In this document: positions 1 through 9,457 of the stretch, one piece after another
How positions within the stretch are numbered: the stretch's first letter is position 1
How the letters are laid out: each line of letters begins with the position of its first letter
NCBI GenBank assembly: GCA_016935015.1
Contig: JAFGRT010000005.1
Span: 1-59,409 of the forward strand
Direction: 5' to 3'
Origin: Acidobacteriota bacterium
Lineage (GTDB): Bacteria > Acidobacteriota > JAAYUB01
DNA: 59,409 bases
Translations under genes and position numbers: made by a program
Notes under the pieces: model-generated
What the model saw: only the letters and a program-made list of their open reading frames with translations
Database searches by the model: none
What the model was told of the DNA's origin: nothing

Positions 1-273
1 GCGGCGCTCCGCGCCGCACTCCACAGGCGCGCAACCATCAGCCGTTCGTTCGCCCGTTCGCCCCGCGCCCGGCCGGCGCGGGCGACGGTACGCCGCCTTC
101 GCCGAAGGCGGCCGACGCACACTGGGAGACAGGCGAGCCGCCATCCATAAACCATCTGATCGTGCATGGCTGTTTCCCCGGGTTTGGCAAACCCGGAGTA
201 CTCCCCCGAGCGGGCGCACTCCACAGCCGCGGCTGGCGGGCGGGCGCACTCCGAAAATGGGAGGCGAGGGAGG
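1..273. repeat. Hairpin-rich non-coding segment, composite repeat copy 1
   Basis: No convincing gene lies between the window edge and the parC stop. The stretch is a string of short modules. GCACTCCACA occurs at 16-25 and again at 216-225. A CGTTCGCCCGTT block lies at 47-58. The partly palindromic 17-mer GCCCGGCCGGCGCGGGC lies at 67-83. A hairpin GCCGCCTTC-gcc-GAAGGCGGC lies at 91-111. A second hairpin, CCGGGTTT-ggc-AAACCCGG, is followed directly by AGTACT at about 178-202. The same module types recur at 6446-6656, where the 17-mer is identical. I read this as a dispersed extragenic palindromic repeat family. It lies downstream of the minus-strand parC gene and could also help end that transcript. 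Confidence 0.6.
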
Positions 274-3003
274 TCAGTCGTCCAATTCGAAGAGCATGCG
301 TTGACGGGATGATCCATCACCGGCGGGAACGCCGCCGTTCCCCTTGCCCGCTCCGTCCGCTATCGCCGCTCCCCTCTGCCCCGGGGTCGTCGACCCCGGG
401 GTACTACGCCCCGTCCCACCGGCTGGGGCTTTCTTCTCCGCGTCGCCGGCCCCGTCATCGGCGGCCGCCGCCTCGATTGACGCCTCCGCCGCTGCCTCGT
501 CGGGCGGCAGCAGGCGGACCTCCTCCACCCGCAGGTGCCATAACCGGTTGCCCAGGGCCTTCCAGCCCCGCACGTCCACCTGGTCGGCCAGAGGCAGCGT
601 CTGCGTCAGCCGCTCCCGGGCGCGTCCCTTCAGGTAGACCACCTCGGCCACCGGATCGGGCCGGGTGGTGACCGCCACCAACCGGGAGCCGGCATCCTCG
701 CCGATGAAACGGAAGGGTTTGTTGACGGACAGGGTCTCGATTTGAAAGCGTTTAACGAAGTAGTTTTCCTTCTCGGCGTCGTAGTGGACGGCCGTCACCA
801 CCGTCGCCGGATCATACTTTTCAATGACCAGCAACTTGTCCGGATCGTAATGATTGGTCAGTTCGTACGTAGTGAGCTCGTAATGGCCGTCCCGGTTCAG
901 GGTCAGGATCAGGTCTTCCCCTTCGAACGTGCCCAGCAGCCTGCCGCGGCTGTCGGTGTTGAGGCGGCCGATGGCGTCGTCGTACCAGATCTCCCGCCCG
1001 CCCAGGGTGGACGTCCCCAGCGACTTCCGGTCGATGCGCTGCACCGGGTATTTGGTCAGGCGATTCCCCTTGGACGAGCGCCCCTTGATGGCCAGCTCAG
1101 CGAAGTCATAGTCGAAGACTTTGCAGTGGGCGCGGCATTTGGAGCTTAGGGTCACCGTCACCACTTCCGCTTCGCTGTTGGGATTGGCCGAAAAATAGAG
1201 CACCCGGCTCTTCTGGGTGCCCTGGGTCAGGTCGTAGTGGCGGTCGCGGGTGATGGACGTCACGGCGAAGCGCTTCACATAACTGGGTCCACTGCTCCCG
1301 TCCCGGTAAACGAGGTGGTAAATCATCCGCCGGTTGTTCTTGTTCCAGACATGAACATAAATGATATCCTTGCCCACGAAAGCTTTTTCCGATACACGGG
1401 TGACCATGAACCGGCCATCTTCTAGAAAAACGATGATATCGTCCAAGTCGGAGCAGTCGCAGACGTATTCGTCCTTCTTCAGGCCGTAGCCGACAAAACC
1501 GTCGGCCCGGTTGACGTAAAGTTTTTCGTTGGCCACGGCCACCTGGGTGACCTCGATATTTTCGAAAGAGCGGATTTCGGTGCGGCGCTCGCGTCCCTTG
1601 CCGTATTTTTCCCTCAGGGCCCGGAAGTAGTCCACGGCATACGGAACCAGGTGGGCCAGGTGATGTTCTACTTCAGCCATCTCCTGTTCCAACTCACGGA
1701 TGGCCTCGTCGGCCTTGAAGGAGTCGTAGCGGGAGATGCGCTTGATCTTGATCTCGGTCAGCCGGATGATGTCTTCGCGGGTCACTTCGCGACGGAGTTT
1801 CGGTTTGTGGGGCGCCAGTCCCCGGTCGATGGCCGCCAGCACCGCCTCCCAGGTCTCGCACTCCTCGATGTCGCGGTAAATCCGCTCTTCGATGAAAAGC
1901 TTCTCCAGGGAGGAAAAATGCCATTTCTCCGCCAGCTCGTGCCGCCGGATCTCCAGCTCCCAGCGCAACAGGGCCAGCGTGTTGTGGGTGGAGTAACGCA
2001 GCTTGTCGCTGACGCTCATAAACACCGGCTGGTCGTTGTGAATGACGCAGCTGTTGGGCGAGATGGACACCTCGCAGTCGGTGAAGGCGTACAGGGCGTC
2101 CAGGGTTACCTCGGGCGAGACACCACCCGGCAGCTCGATGATGACCTCGATCTTTTGAGCCGTATTGTCAACGACCCGCTTGATCTTGATTTTACCGTTG
2201 TCATTGGCCTTGACTATGGATTCCATCAGGCTGGTGGTGGTGGTGCTGTAGGGGATTTCGCGGATCACCAGCGTGCGCTTGTCCTCAATATCGATACGGG
2301 CGCGCACCCGGAGACGCCCCCCCTTGAGGCCATCATTGTAATTGCCGGCATCCATCAGCCCGCCAGTGGGGAAATCGGGCACGATATGAACATTCTTTCC
2401 CTCCAGGATGGCGATGGAAGCATCGATGAGTTCGAGGAAGTTGTGGGGCATGATCTTGGTGGCCAGCCCCACGGCAATCCCCTCCACGCCCTGGGCCAGC
2501 ACCAGCGGAAACTTCACCGGCAGGTGGACCGGCTCGTTCTTGCGGCCGTCGTAGGACCGCTGCCACGTGGTGGTCTGCGGATTGAAGACTACCTCCAGGG
2601 CGAACTTCGACAGCTTGGCCTCGATGTAGCGCGGAGCCGCCGCGCCGTCGCCGGTGCGGATATCGCCCCAGTTCCCCTGGGTATCCACGAGCAGCTCCTT
2701 CTGGCCGAGGTTGATGAGGGCCTCGCCGATGGCGGCATCGCCGTGGGGATGATACTGCATGGTCTGGCCGATGATGTTGGCCGCCTTGTGGAAGCGGCCG
2801 TCATCCATGGTCTTCATGGCGTGCAGCAAGCGGCGCTGCACCGGTTTCAGGCCGTCCAGCAGCGCCGGCACGGCCCGCTCCAGGATGACGTAGGAAGCGT
2901 AGTCCAGGAACCAGCCGCCGAACAGCTCCTCGATACGCTGGGTGGACTTGATCTCGCCGTTGCTTCCCTCGGATTCGAATCCATTTTCCGCGTCAAATTC
3001 CAT
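274..3003 (-). CDS. parC: DNA topoisomerase IV subunit A (ParC-type)
   Basis: This 909-residue protein is the DNA breakage-reunion subunit of a type IIA topoisomerase, which decatenates or relaxes DNA with its ATPase partner. The catalytic tyrosine is Tyr126 in [11 protein letters not shown], preceded by the QRRLLHAM segment and YHPHGD. A coiled-coil region and a degenerate beta-pinwheel C-terminal domain follow. I see no canonical GyrA box (QRRGGKG), which argues for topoisomerase IV, of the Bacteroidetes-like type, over gyrase A. The last 70 or so residues are low complexity (Ala, Gly, Thr, Pro) and include a hairpin repeat at the DNA level. The ATG at 3003 overlaps the end of the upstream B-subunit gene by 11 bases, so the two are probably translationally coupled. 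Confidence 0.92.
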   Translation of the reverse strand: MEFDAENGFESEGSNGEIKSTQRIEELFGGWFLDYASYVILERAVPALLDGLKPVQRRLLHAMKTMDDGRFHKAANIIGQTMQYHPHGDAAIGEALINLGQKELLVDTQGNWGDIRTGDGAAAPRYIEAKLSKFALEVVFNPQTTTWQRSYDGRKNEPVHLPVKFPLVLAQGVEGIAVGLATKIMPHNFLELIDASIAILEGKNVHIVPDFPTGGLMDAGNYNDGLKGGRLRVRARIDIEDKRTLVIREIPYSTTTTSLMESIVKANDNGKIKIKRVVDNTAQKIEVIIELPGGVSPEVTLDALYAFTDCEVSISPNSCVIHNDQPVFMSVSDKLRYSTHNTLALLRWELEIRRHELAEKWHFSSLEKLFIEERIYRDIEECETWEAVLAAIDRGLAPHKPKLRREVTREDIIRLTEIKIKRISRYDSFKADEAIRELEQEMAEVEHHLAHLVPYAVDYFRALREKYGKGRERRTEIRSFENIEVTQVAVANEKLYVNRADGFVGYGLKKDEYVCDCSDLDDIIVFLEDGRFMVTRVSEKAFVGKDIIYVHVWNKNNRRMIYHLVYRDGSSGPSYVKRFAVTSITRDRHYDLTQGTQKSRVLYFSANPNSEAEVVTVTLSSKCRAHCKVFDYDFAELAIKGRSSKGNRLTKYPVQRIDRKSLGTSTLGGREIWYDDAIGRLNTDSRGRLLGTFEGEDLILTLNRDGHYELTTYELTNHYDPDKLLVIEKYDPATVVTAVHYDAEKENYFVKRFQIETLSVNKPFRFIGEDAGSRLVAVTTRPDPVAEVVYLKGRARERLTQTLPLADQVDVRGWKALGNRLWHLRVEEVRLLPPDEAAAEASIEAAAADDGAGDAEKKAPAGGTGRSTPGSTTPGQRGAAIADGAGKGNGGVPAGDGSSRQRMLFELDD
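379..404. repeat. Hairpin plus GTACT module inside parC
   Basis: A near-perfect inverted repeat CCCCGGGGTC-g-TCGACCCCGGGG, with overlapping centres, is followed by TACT. It lies within the 3' coding part of parC. It matches the layout of the hairpin-plus-AGTACT modules at 178-202 and 6631-6656, although the stem sequence differs. Confidence 0.5.
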
Positions 3004-4849
3004 CTTCAGCCACCATGTCCTTCTCCACGCGCAGATTCTCCACGATATACTGCTGCCGCTCGGCGGTGTTCTTGCCCATGTAGAAGGTCAGAATGTCGCG
3101 GATACCCTTCTTGTCCTTGAGAACCAACGGCTCGAGGCGCATGTTTTCACCGATGAACTGGCCGAACTCATCAGGCGAGATTTCACCCAGTCCCTTGAAA
3201 CGGGTGATTTCTGCGTTGCGGCCCAGTTCCGCCAGGGCCGCCTCCTTTTCTTGCTCGCTGTAACAGTACAGGGTCTTCGCCTTGTTTCGCACCCGGAACA
3301 AGGGCGTTTCCAGGATGTAAACATGCCCGTTCTTGACCAGGTCGGGGAAAAACTGGAGGAAAAAAGTCATGAGCAGAAGGCGGATATGCATGCCGTCCAC
3401 GTCGGCGTCGGTGGCGATGATGATGTTGTTGTAGCGCAGCTCGTCGTAATCCTCCTCGATGTTGAGGGCGTGCTGCAGCAGGTTGAACTCCTCGTTCTCA
3501 TACACCACCTTCTTGGTAAGACCAAAGCTGTTCAGCGGCTTGCCGCGCAGGCTGAACACTGCCTGGGTTTCCACGTCGCGGGCCTTGGTCAGGCTACCGC
3601 TGGCCGAATCGCCTTCGGTGATGAAGATGGTGCTGGCGAAGCGCCGTTCGTCCTTGACGTCATTGTAATGGATGCGGCAATCGCGGAGTTTCTTGTTGTG
3701 CAGCTTGGCTTTGCGGGCCCGCTGATTGGCCAGTTTCTTGATGCCGGCCATGTCGCGCCGCTCCCGCTCCGACTGGAGAATTCGCTTGAGCAGGGCGTCG
3801 GCCGTGGCCGGGTGTTTGTGCAGGTAGTCGTCCAGTTCCTTCTTGACGAAGTCGTTGACGAAGCCCCGCACCGTGGGGCCCTCGGGACCGGTCTTCAGCG
3901 AGCCGAGCTTGGTCTTGGTCTGGGACTCGAAGACCGGCTCCTGGATGCGCACGCTGACGGCGCCCACGATGGAGGTGCGCACGTCGCTGGCGTCGAAATC
4001 CTTCTTGTAGAACTCGCGCAGCGTCTTGACCACCGCCTCGCGGAAGGCCGTTAGGTGGGTGCCGCCCTGGGTAGTGTGCTGGCCGTTGACGAAGGAGTAA
4101 TATTCCTCGCCATAGTGGGTGCCGTGGCTGAAGGCCACCTCGATGTCCGGCCCCTTGAAATGGATGATGGGATAGCAGAGGGCCTCGGTGTCGGTGCGGT
4201 GGGCGAGGAGGTCCAGCAGGCCGTTCTTGGAGAAGAATTTTTGGCCGTTGAAGATGATGGTCAGCCCCGTGTTCAGGTAGACGTAGTTGAGGACCAGCTC
4301 CTCGAGGTAGTCACTGAGAAAGTGGAAATTTTTGAAAATGCCTTCATCCGGTTCGAAGGTCACCCGCGTACCGTTGCGGACAGTGGTGGCCTTGACGGGC
4401 GGATCATCCACCAGCTCGCCCTGATCGAATTCCAGAACCTTGGTCTGCCCCTCGCGCACGGACTGGACCCGGAACAGTCGCGACAGAGCGTTGACGGCCT
4501 TGGCGCCGACGCCGTTAAGGCCAACGGATTTCTGGAAGGCCTCCGTGTCGTATTTGCCGCCGGTGTTGATGCGGGCGACGCAGTCGAAGACCTTGCCCAG
4601 GGGGATGCCGCGGCCGTAATCCCGCACATCCACGCGATGCTCGGTGACCCGGACCTCGATGGTCTTGCCGAAGCCCATGATGTGCTCGTCGATGGCGTTG
4701 TCCATCACTTCCTTGAAAAGGAGGTAGATGCCGTCATCCTGGGAGGAGCCGTCGCCCAGTTTGCCGATATACATGCCGGGCCGGGTGCGGATGTGCTCCC
4801 GCCAATCCAGGGACTTGATATGTTCTTCGGTGTACATTGCCGTTCCCAT
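2993..4849 (-). CDS. parE: DNA topoisomerase IV subunit B (ParE-type)
   Basis: This is the ATPase and TOPRIM subunit that drives strand passage with the downstream A subunit. The GHKL ATPase part shows [18 protein letters not shown] and [14 protein letters not shown]. The TOPRIM part shows ITEGDSASG and the metal-binding ATDADVDG. From the chosen start it is 618 residues, close to the usual ParE length. The frame stays open to an ATG at 4918. I prefer the ATG at 4849 because GAGAGA lies about 8 bases upstream of it, and because family homology begins at [12 protein letters not shown], just inside this start. The gene is first in a two-gene operon with parC, which it overlaps by 11 bases. Confidence 0.92.
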   Translation of the reverse strand: MGTAMYTEEHIKSLDWREHIRTRPGMYIGKLGDGSSQDDGIYLLFKEVMDNAIDEHIMGFGKTIEVRVTEHRVDVRDYGRGIPLGKVFDCVARINTGGKYDTEAFQKSVGLNGVGAKAVNALSRLFRVQSVREGQTKVLEFDQGELVDDPPVKATTVRNGTRVTFEPDEGIFKNFHFLSDYLEELVLNYVYLNTGLTIIFNGQKFFSKNGLLDLLAHRTDTEALCYPIIHFKGPDIEVAFSHGTHYGEEYYSFVNGQHTTQGGTHLTAFREAVVKTLREFYKKDFDASDVRTSIVGAVSVRIQEPVFESQTKTKLGSLKTGPEGPTVRGFVNDFVKKELDDYLHKHPATADALLKRILQSERERRDMAGIKKLANQRARKAKLHNKKLRDCRIHYNDVKDERRFASTIFITEGDSASGSLTKARDVETQAVFSLRGKPLNSFGLTKKVVYENEEFNLLQHALNIEEDYDELRYNNIIIATDADVDGMHIRLLLMTFFLQFFPDLVKNGHVYILETPLFRVRNKAKTLYCYSEQEKEAALAELGRNAEITRFKGLGEISPDEFGQFIGENMRLEPLVLKDKKGIRDILTFYMGKNTAERQQYIVENLRVEKDMVAEDGI

Positions 4850-5065
4850 AGGCGTTCTCTCAATCTGGTTTTTCATACAACAAACGGGCTCATTTAAATA
4901 TAAATGATTTCTAATCAATACGTTATTATGAACCGCTCAACCCCTTCCCCGATCCCGGTCACAACGGCCGGTGCCGCTCCCCGGCGGGAATCAGCCGGCA
5001 TCCAGTCGTCATTGTAGCATACGCTATCCATCTGTTCCAGCTATATAGTACACGATTCTTCCTCA

Positions 5066-5087
5066 ACATACAAGATGTTGTGTATGT
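5066..5087. other. Small inverted repeat downstream of the 5115 gene
   Basis: ACATACA and TGTATGT form a 7-base-pair stem around an 8-base loop, beyond the stop of the minus-strand membrane gene that ends at 5115. There is no clear T-run, so a terminator role is only possible. The surrounding gap (4850-5114) also holds the parE leader and an AT-rich block at 4890-4930, but no gene that I can support. Confidence 0.35.
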
Positions 5088-5114
5088 AGGCTGTTCAGAA
5101 ATCTGAGGAATCGG

Positions 5115-5441
5115 TCAGCGGCCTGAAAGGTGCGCCAGACTCCGGGGAATCAGGAAAACACCCACCGCGACCCCCACATAACCGATGCCGGCGAGGACTC
5201 CGGAGACGATCCAGAAAATGGCCCAGGGCGTTCCATGAAAGGAGAAGCCGTCCATCAGGGTGCGGCTGAGGAGGCTGTGGGCGATCAACCGCACCGCCAG
5301 CAGGAGGAACGAACCGCCCAGGCACCAGCCGGCGGCAGTGACACGAAACCGGAAGAAGGACACGGCGGCCAGCCCCAGAAACACCAGAGGCCACACTACG
5401 GAAAGGACGAGGCTGAACCAGGCGGAGGGATTATCCATCAT
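5115..5441 (-). CDS. Small predicted membrane protein, unknown function
   Basis: This 108-residue protein has three hydrophobic segments, at about residues 8-28, 35-58 and 70-97, joined by short polar turns, so it is a small inner-membrane protein. I do not recognise a family. It starts one base before the stop codon of the upstream membrane gene ends (shared base 5441), so the two are coupled. Together with the zinc-ribbon gene at 5850-6284 they form a three-gene minus-strand unit with no recognisable catalytic member. Confidence 0.6.
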   Translation of the reverse strand: MMDNPSAWFSLVLSVVWPLVFLGLAAVSFFRFRVTAAGWCLGGSFLLLAVRLIAHSLLSRTLMDGFSFHGTPWAIFWIVSGVLAGIGYVGVAVGVFLIPRSLAHLSGR

Positions 5442-5791
5442 CAGGCACCTCCTTCAACCGACGCACGATCAGGTCGGAAGAGAAAAAGAATCACCCCGGC
5501 CAGGATAAAAAGGGCCAGCAAAATCGCCGTCAGGCCGGCGCTGAACCAGAGGTAGACATCGAAGGGGATATCCCATTCGACAATGAAGTGGTTCATGCCC
5601 ACCTGCAGGCCGGTCTGCACCATGTCCAGCAGGAAAATCACCAGAAAAACGGTGAACAGCAGCCAGCCGTTGCGGCGGTTGGCGGACGTCAGTCGCCGGT
5701 CGAGGGCCGGTTTGAGCGCGGCACCGCAGATGAGCAGCAACGCCGCCAGGGCCGGCAGGCGCTGCAAGGCAAATAAAATTTCATGTGGCAT
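5441..5791 (-). CDS. Small predicted membrane protein, unknown function
   Basis: This 116-residue protein has hydrophobic helices at about residues 10-30, 43-65 and 80-106. A short acidic loop (VEWDIPFDVY) sits before the last helix, and the C-terminus is charged and cytosolic-like. It has no catalytic motif that I recognise. Its ATG is preceded by GGAGGT (on the minus strand, just 5' of 5791), a strong ribosome binding site. It is translated directly ahead of the second small membrane protein, and the two might form a heteromeric membrane complex. That is inference from size and coupling only. Confidence 0.65.
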   Translation of the reverse strand: MPHEILFALQRLPALAALLLICGAALKPALDRRLTSANRRNGWLLFTVFLVIFLLDMVQTGLQVGMNHFIVEWDIPFDVYLWFSAGLTAILLALFILAGVILFLFRPDRASVEGGA

Positions 5792-5849
5792 GGGAGGACC
5801 TCCGGTAAGAGCTTCTCACCAACATCCCCCCGGCACACGGCCACCCGGC

Positions 5850-6284
5850 TCAGGCGTGGAGGGACATGCCGGCATGACGGAGCGACGAGTTGTTACAACC
5901 CACCACGTTGCAGATCATGATGGCTTCTTCGGGTGACGGTTCGGACGTCAGATAGATAAGGCACAGATCACCGGTGGCGGGGTGCTCGCCAGAGCGGCGG
6001 TTGCACATTCCGCGCTTGGCCAGGGGTGAACCGCAGACCGGGCAGTGGAGCTCCAGTTTTTCCCCGTTCACCATTTCCCCCGCCAGCACCAACTTGTCGA
6101 AGCAACCCAGGGTAGGGCTGAGCACCACTTCACCCGCCTGTCCGCCGGGCCGGACGAACTTCAGACGGATCCCGGCCAGGCCGTGGATGGGGTGGCGGAT
6201 GTCCAGCAGGTTGTGGCCGTTGGGGCAGTAGCAGCGGGTGACGGTGCGGGAGGCGGTCACCGGGCTGGAATAGGACAGGGGCAT
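5850..6284 (-). CDS. Cysteine-rich zinc-ribbon-like protein, unknown function
   Basis: This 144-residue soluble protein has CYCPNGHNL near its N-terminus and CPVCGSPLAKRGMC in its middle. These two knuckles resemble a zinc ribbon. A cysteine pair near the C-terminus (MICNVVGCNNSS) may add ligands. The reading frame extends to 6350, but the ATG at 6284 has GGAGGT five bases upstream and is the clear start. No enzyme motif is visible. It leads the unit that continues with two small membrane proteins, so a redox, metal or sensory role at the membrane is conceivable but not shown. Confidence 0.6.
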   Translation of the reverse strand: MPLSYSSPVTASRTVTRCYCPNGHNLLDIRHPIHGLAGIRLKFVRPGGQAGEVVLSPTLGCFDKLVLAGEMVNGEKLELHCPVCGSPLAKRGMCNRRSGEHPATGDLCLIYLTSEPSPEEAIMICNVVGCNNSSLRHAGMSLHA

Positions 6285-6677
6285 AGGACCTCCGGTGGAT
6301 ATGGGTTTAGACGGATCGTTTTCAAGTATAGCAGATTTCTCCGCCGTCATTCTAATCCAAATATCCGCATTGGAATTATTTCAGCACGGACCACACCAGG
6401 CCTGGGAGCTGGCCGCGCGGCCCTGTCGCCCTCGCGCCCATTCGACCGTTCGCCCGTTGCCATTCCATTGAAAACAAGGTGGCGCACATCCTCCGCTCCA
6501 CCGATGACAGAGCTGCGGAGGTCATGCCAGCTGCCGCACTTCACAATATGCCCGGCCGGCGCGGGCACCCTTCGTGTGCGCCTTCTGCCGGAAGGCGCAT
6601 CTTATGTAGAACGTCAGGACGGTGAAGCGTTCCGGCTTCAGCGAAGCCGAAGTACTGTTCCTCGGCACGGTCGGTCC
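6285..6677. repeat. Repeat-rich intergenic gap, composite repeat copy 2
   Basis: I see no gene in this gap. It carries the same module types as positions 1-273: CGTTCGCCCGTT at about 6447-6458, GCACTTCACA at 6536-6545, the identical 17-mer GCCCGGCCGGCGCGGGC at 6550-6566, a hairpin GCGCCTTC-tgcc-GGAAGGCGC at about 6578-6598, and a hairpin CGGCTTC-agc-GAAGCCG followed by AAGTACT at 6633-6656. The modules run in nearly the same order as in copy 1. The gap lies between two minus-strand genes, so the repeat may end transcription of the transporter gene and precede the promoter of the zinc-ribbon gene. Confidence 0.6.
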
Positions 6678-8204
6678 CTACCGCACCCAGGCCGGCAGAA
6701 CGGCCGGATCCAGGCCGAACACGAACGTTCCCCAGAACCAGACCAGCAGGGTGATGAATACGGCACCGACGATGTTCAGTACCAGTCCGGTGCGGGCCAT
6801 GTGGACCATACGCAGCCGGTCGGTGCCGAACACGATGGCGTTGGGCGGCGTGGCCACGGGCAGCATGAAGGCCATGGAGGCCGAGATGGTGGCCGGAATC
6901 ATGAAAAGCAACGGATTCACCTGCACGGCCACGGCCAGGCTGCCGAAGACCGGCAGCAGAATCTGGGCGGTGGCCGTGTTGGAGGTCAGCTCCGTCAGGA
7001 ACGTCATGAGCAGGCAGATCACCAGAATGATCAGGACGGGATGCAGGGCATCCACCCATTGCAGTTGTTGACCGAACCACAGGGAAAGGCCCGATTCCTT
7101 GAAACCGGCGGCCAGGGCGAAACCGCCGCCGAAAAGCAGCACGATGCTCCAGGGCAGTTTCACGGCGGTGGCCCAGTCCATGATCCGGCCACTGCGCTCG
7201 GCGCGGGCCGGGATCAGGAAGAGGGGCAGGCCGAGGGCCACAGCCACCGTGCCGTCGTTGATGAATTCGGGCGCCGGCAGGAGCCGTCCCCAACCGGGGA
7301 TGACGAACTCGCCCACGGTAATGTCGGCCCGCGTCAGCCACAGCACGGCCAGGAGCAGGAAATCCGCCAGCACCACCTTTTCCTCGAAGGCCATCGGCCC
7401 CAGCTGACGGTATTGCTCGCGGAACACACCGACCTCCATGGCCGGCCAATGGCCCACCGTCGGTCGATAGAGGCGATACAGGAACAGCCAGACGAACACG
7501 AAAAAGATGGCACTCAGAGGTACCCCAAACGCGAACCACTGGGCGAAGGTCACCTCGGGCGCTGCGGGGAAGGTGATGCCCAATACACGGACGAAGACCA
7601 GGTTGGGCGGCGTCCCCACCAGGGTGGCGATGCCGCCGATGGAGGCCGAGTAGGCGATGCCCAACAGCAGGCCGATGGCGTAGCGGCGGGTTTCCGCCCG
7701 GCCCAGGATAGTCTCCAGCCGCAGGATCACGGACAGGGCGATGGGCAGCATCATCATGGCCGTGGCCGTGTTGGAGATCCACATGGACAAAAGAGCGGTG
7801 GCCAGCATGAAGCCCAGGAGAATGCGGGCGGGGCTCACTCCGAAAAAAATCAATACTTTCAGGGCGATCCGCTGGTGTAGGCTCCAGCGCTCCATGGCCA
7901 GGGCGACGATGAAACCGCCGATGAACAGGAAGATCACATGGTTGAAATATTCCATGGAAACAGCCCGGCCGTCCAAGATGCCCAGGACCGGAAACAGAAC
8001 CACCGGCAGGAGAGAGGTCACGGCCAGGGGCACCACCTCCGTCACCCACCAGATGGCCATGAGCAGGGCCACGGCCAGGGTGCGGGTCACCGCCGGCTGA
8101 CCCGGAGCCAGATCGGCGAACAGGATCAGCCCCAGGGCCAGCACCGGACCGGTCACCAGGCCGGCCAGGGCCGGTATTGAATAGCTGCGGGGTTCGCGTC
8201 GCAT
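6678..8204 (-). CDS. DASS/SLC13-family sodium-anion symporter
   Basis: This 508-residue inner-membrane protein belongs to the divalent-anion:sodium symporter family, which imports dicarboxylates, sulfate or phosphate with sodium. About twelve hydrophobic helices are visible. Family signposts are the early WWVTEVVPLAVTSLLP block and two SNT motifs, MWISNTATAMMMLP in the first half and TELTSNTATAQILLP in the second; in this family these bind sodium and the carboxylate. The substrate cannot be assigned from sequence. The frame is open to 8267, but the ATG at 8204 has AGGAT at a suitable distance and begins the conserved part. It stands alone between the repeat gap and the divergent xerC. Confidence 0.88.
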   Translation of the reverse strand: MRREPRSYSIPALAGLVTGPVLALGLILFADLAPGQPAVTRTLAVALLMAIWWVTEVVPLAVTSLLPVVLFPVLGILDGRAVSMEYFNHVIFLFIGGFIVALAMERWSLHQRIALKVLIFFGVSPARILLGFMLATALLSMWISNTATAMMMLPIALSVILRLETILGRAETRRYAIGLLLGIAYSASIGGIATLVGTPPNLVFVRVLGITFPAAPEVTFAQWFAFGVPLSAIFFVFVWLFLYRLYRPTVGHWPAMEVGVFREQYRQLGPMAFEEKVVLADFLLLAVLWLTRADITVGEFVIPGWGRLLPAPEFINDGTVAVALGLPLFLIPARAERSGRIMDWATAVKLPWSIVLLFGGGFALAAGFKESGLSLWFGQQLQWVDALHPVLIILVICLLMTFLTELTSNTATAQILLPVFGSLAVAVQVNPLLFMIPATISASMAFMLPVATPPNAIVFGTDRLRMVHMARTGLVLNIVGAVFITLLVWFWGTFVFGLDPAVLPAWVR

Positions 8205-8301
8205 ATCATCCTGATTGTAAGGTGATCCATGGTGGAATGCAAGCGGCGGCGCGGCGCGGGCGCGCATTCGTCGTGATCGGGCCGCCTTCGCCGGTCCGCG
8301 G

Positions 8302-8330
8302 CTGCAATCCAGGCCCAGATCGGGTATAAT
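8302..8330 (+). promoter_or_regulatory. Candidate promoter of xerC
   Basis: A perfect TATAAT at 8325-8330 follows a weak CTGCAA at 8302-8307 with 17 bases between. It would place the transcript start near 8337, which excludes a start codon at 8329 and supports the ATG at 8350. Confidence 0.55.
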
Positions 8331-8349
8331 GAATGCGGAAGGTCACTTC

Positions 8350-9354
8350 ATGAAACGTAACCTGAACGAACTCATCGCCCGTTATATCGAGCACCTGCGG
8401 TTCGAGAAAAACGCATCCCCCCACACGGTCAAGAATTATCATTCGGATTTACGCCAGTTCCTGGCCTATGTGGAGAAGGTCGGCGGGACGAACGCCGCCG
8501 CCGACCTCACCGTGGACGATCTGGATCACCTCAGCATCCGCGAATACATGGGCCACCTGTACCAGCGGCGGTTGGCCCGCACCTCCATCGCCCGTAAGAT
8601 ATCCACCCTGCGCGCGTTCTTCCGCTTTCTCCGCCATGAGGAGCTCACCGAGACCAATCCCACGCGCCTGGTATCCACCCCGCGACTACCCCGCAAGATC
8701 CCGGCCCATCTGGAAAAGGACCAGGTGGCGGCGTTGCTGGAGGCACCCGACGCCGATACGGACCTCGGCCGGCGCGACCGGGCCGTCCTGGAGCTGCTGT
8801 ACGCCACCGGCATGCGGGTGGGTGAGATGGTAGGACTGAACCTGGAGGACATCAACCTGGGCGAGGGCATCGCCCGCATCCGCGGCAAGGGGCGCAAGGA
8901 ACGGCTGGTCCCCTTCGGCCGCACCGCCCGGGAAATGCTGGAACGTTACTATCCGGTACGGCAGCGGCTGCTGTTCAAGGCGCGGGACGACCGCCGCGAC
9001 AGCCAGGCAGTCTTCCTCAACCTGCAGGGCGGTCGGCTGTCGGCGCGATCCGTCGGCCGGATCATCGAGCGTTATATCGCCCGGGTTTCCGTCCGGCTGA
9101 AGATCTCGCCCCACAGCCTGCGCCATTCCTTCGCCACCCACCTGATGAACGCCGGCGCCGATCTGCGGGTCATCCAGGAACTGTTGGGCCACGCCAGCCT
9201 GTCCACCACCCAGAAGTACACCCACGTCTCGGTGGAACAGCTGATGAAGGTGTACCGGGCGGCGCATCCCCTGGCCCGACGCCAGCCGCCGGCTCCCACA
9301 GATCAGGATCGGCCCCCAACTCCTGTGCGGGAGCGGGACAAAACCCGCCGATGA
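8350..9354 (+). CDS. xerC: Tyrosine recombinase XerC/XerD type
   Basis: This 334-residue site-specific recombinase resolves chromosome dimers at dif sites. It has an N-terminal SAM-like core-binding domain (about residues 5-95) and a catalytic domain. The latter shows the arginine in ATGMRVGEMVGL, the beta-hairpin lysine in GKGRKERLVPFG, HSLRHSFATHLM, and LGHASLSTTQKYTH with the nucleophilic tyrosine near residue 290. Length and motifs fit XerC or XerD, and the single copy here could serve either role. A short Pro/Arg-rich tail of about 30 residues follows the catalytic tyrosine. GGAAGG lies seven bases before the ATG at 8350, so I prefer it over an in-frame start at 8329. Confidence 0.88.
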   Translation: MKRNLNELIARYIEHLRFEKNASPHTVKNYHSDLRQFLAYVEKVGGTNAAADLTVDDLDHLSIREYMGHLYQRRLARTSIARKISTLRAFFRFLRHEELTETNPTRLVSTPRLPRKIPAHLEKDQVAALLEAPDADTDLGRRDRAVLELLYATGMRVGEMVGLNLEDINLGEGIARIRGKGRKERLVPFGRTAREMLERYYPVRQRLLFKARDDRRDSQAVFLNLQGGRLSARSVGRIIERYIARVSVRLKISPHSLRHSFATHLMNAGADLRVIQELLGHASLSTTQKYTHVSVEQLMKVYRAAHPLARRQPPAPTDQDRPPTPVRERDKTRR

Positions 9355-9395
9355 TACCGCTGGATTCTGATGTCGGCCTTCGATCTGTTTTTTCA

Positions 9396-9424
9396 TTGAC
9401 AAGCCCCATGGGGCGGGATATAAT
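9396..9424 (+). promoter_or_regulatory. Consensus sigma-70 promoter of the rplU operon
   Basis: TTGACA at 9396-9401 and TATAAT at 9419-9424 are separated by exactly 17 bases, a perfect consensus. The spacer holds the palindrome CCCCATGGGG at 9404-9413. The expected start near 9431 gives a leader of about 27 bases before rplU. Confidence 0.85.
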
Positions 9425-9457
9425 CACCCGCTCTAAAAATGAGGGAGGTACTGTGCC

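Noticed and set aside
162-671. Plus-strand frame across the hairpin repeats and the end of parC
   Set aside because: Pro/Arg-rich product from reversed GC-rich repeats, no start signal, and opposite to parC.
1651-4897. Long plus-strand frames opposite parC and parE (for example 1651-3120, 2942-4054, 4055-4897)
   Set aside because: They are antisense shadows of topoisomerase genes with clear motifs; composition is Gly/Val/Asp/His-rich as expected for reversed codons.
6045-7880. Plus-strand frame of 611 codons across the repeat gap and the transporter gene
   Set aside because: Most of it is antisense to the DASS transporter, and it is rich in Gln/His/Gly without folds or signals.
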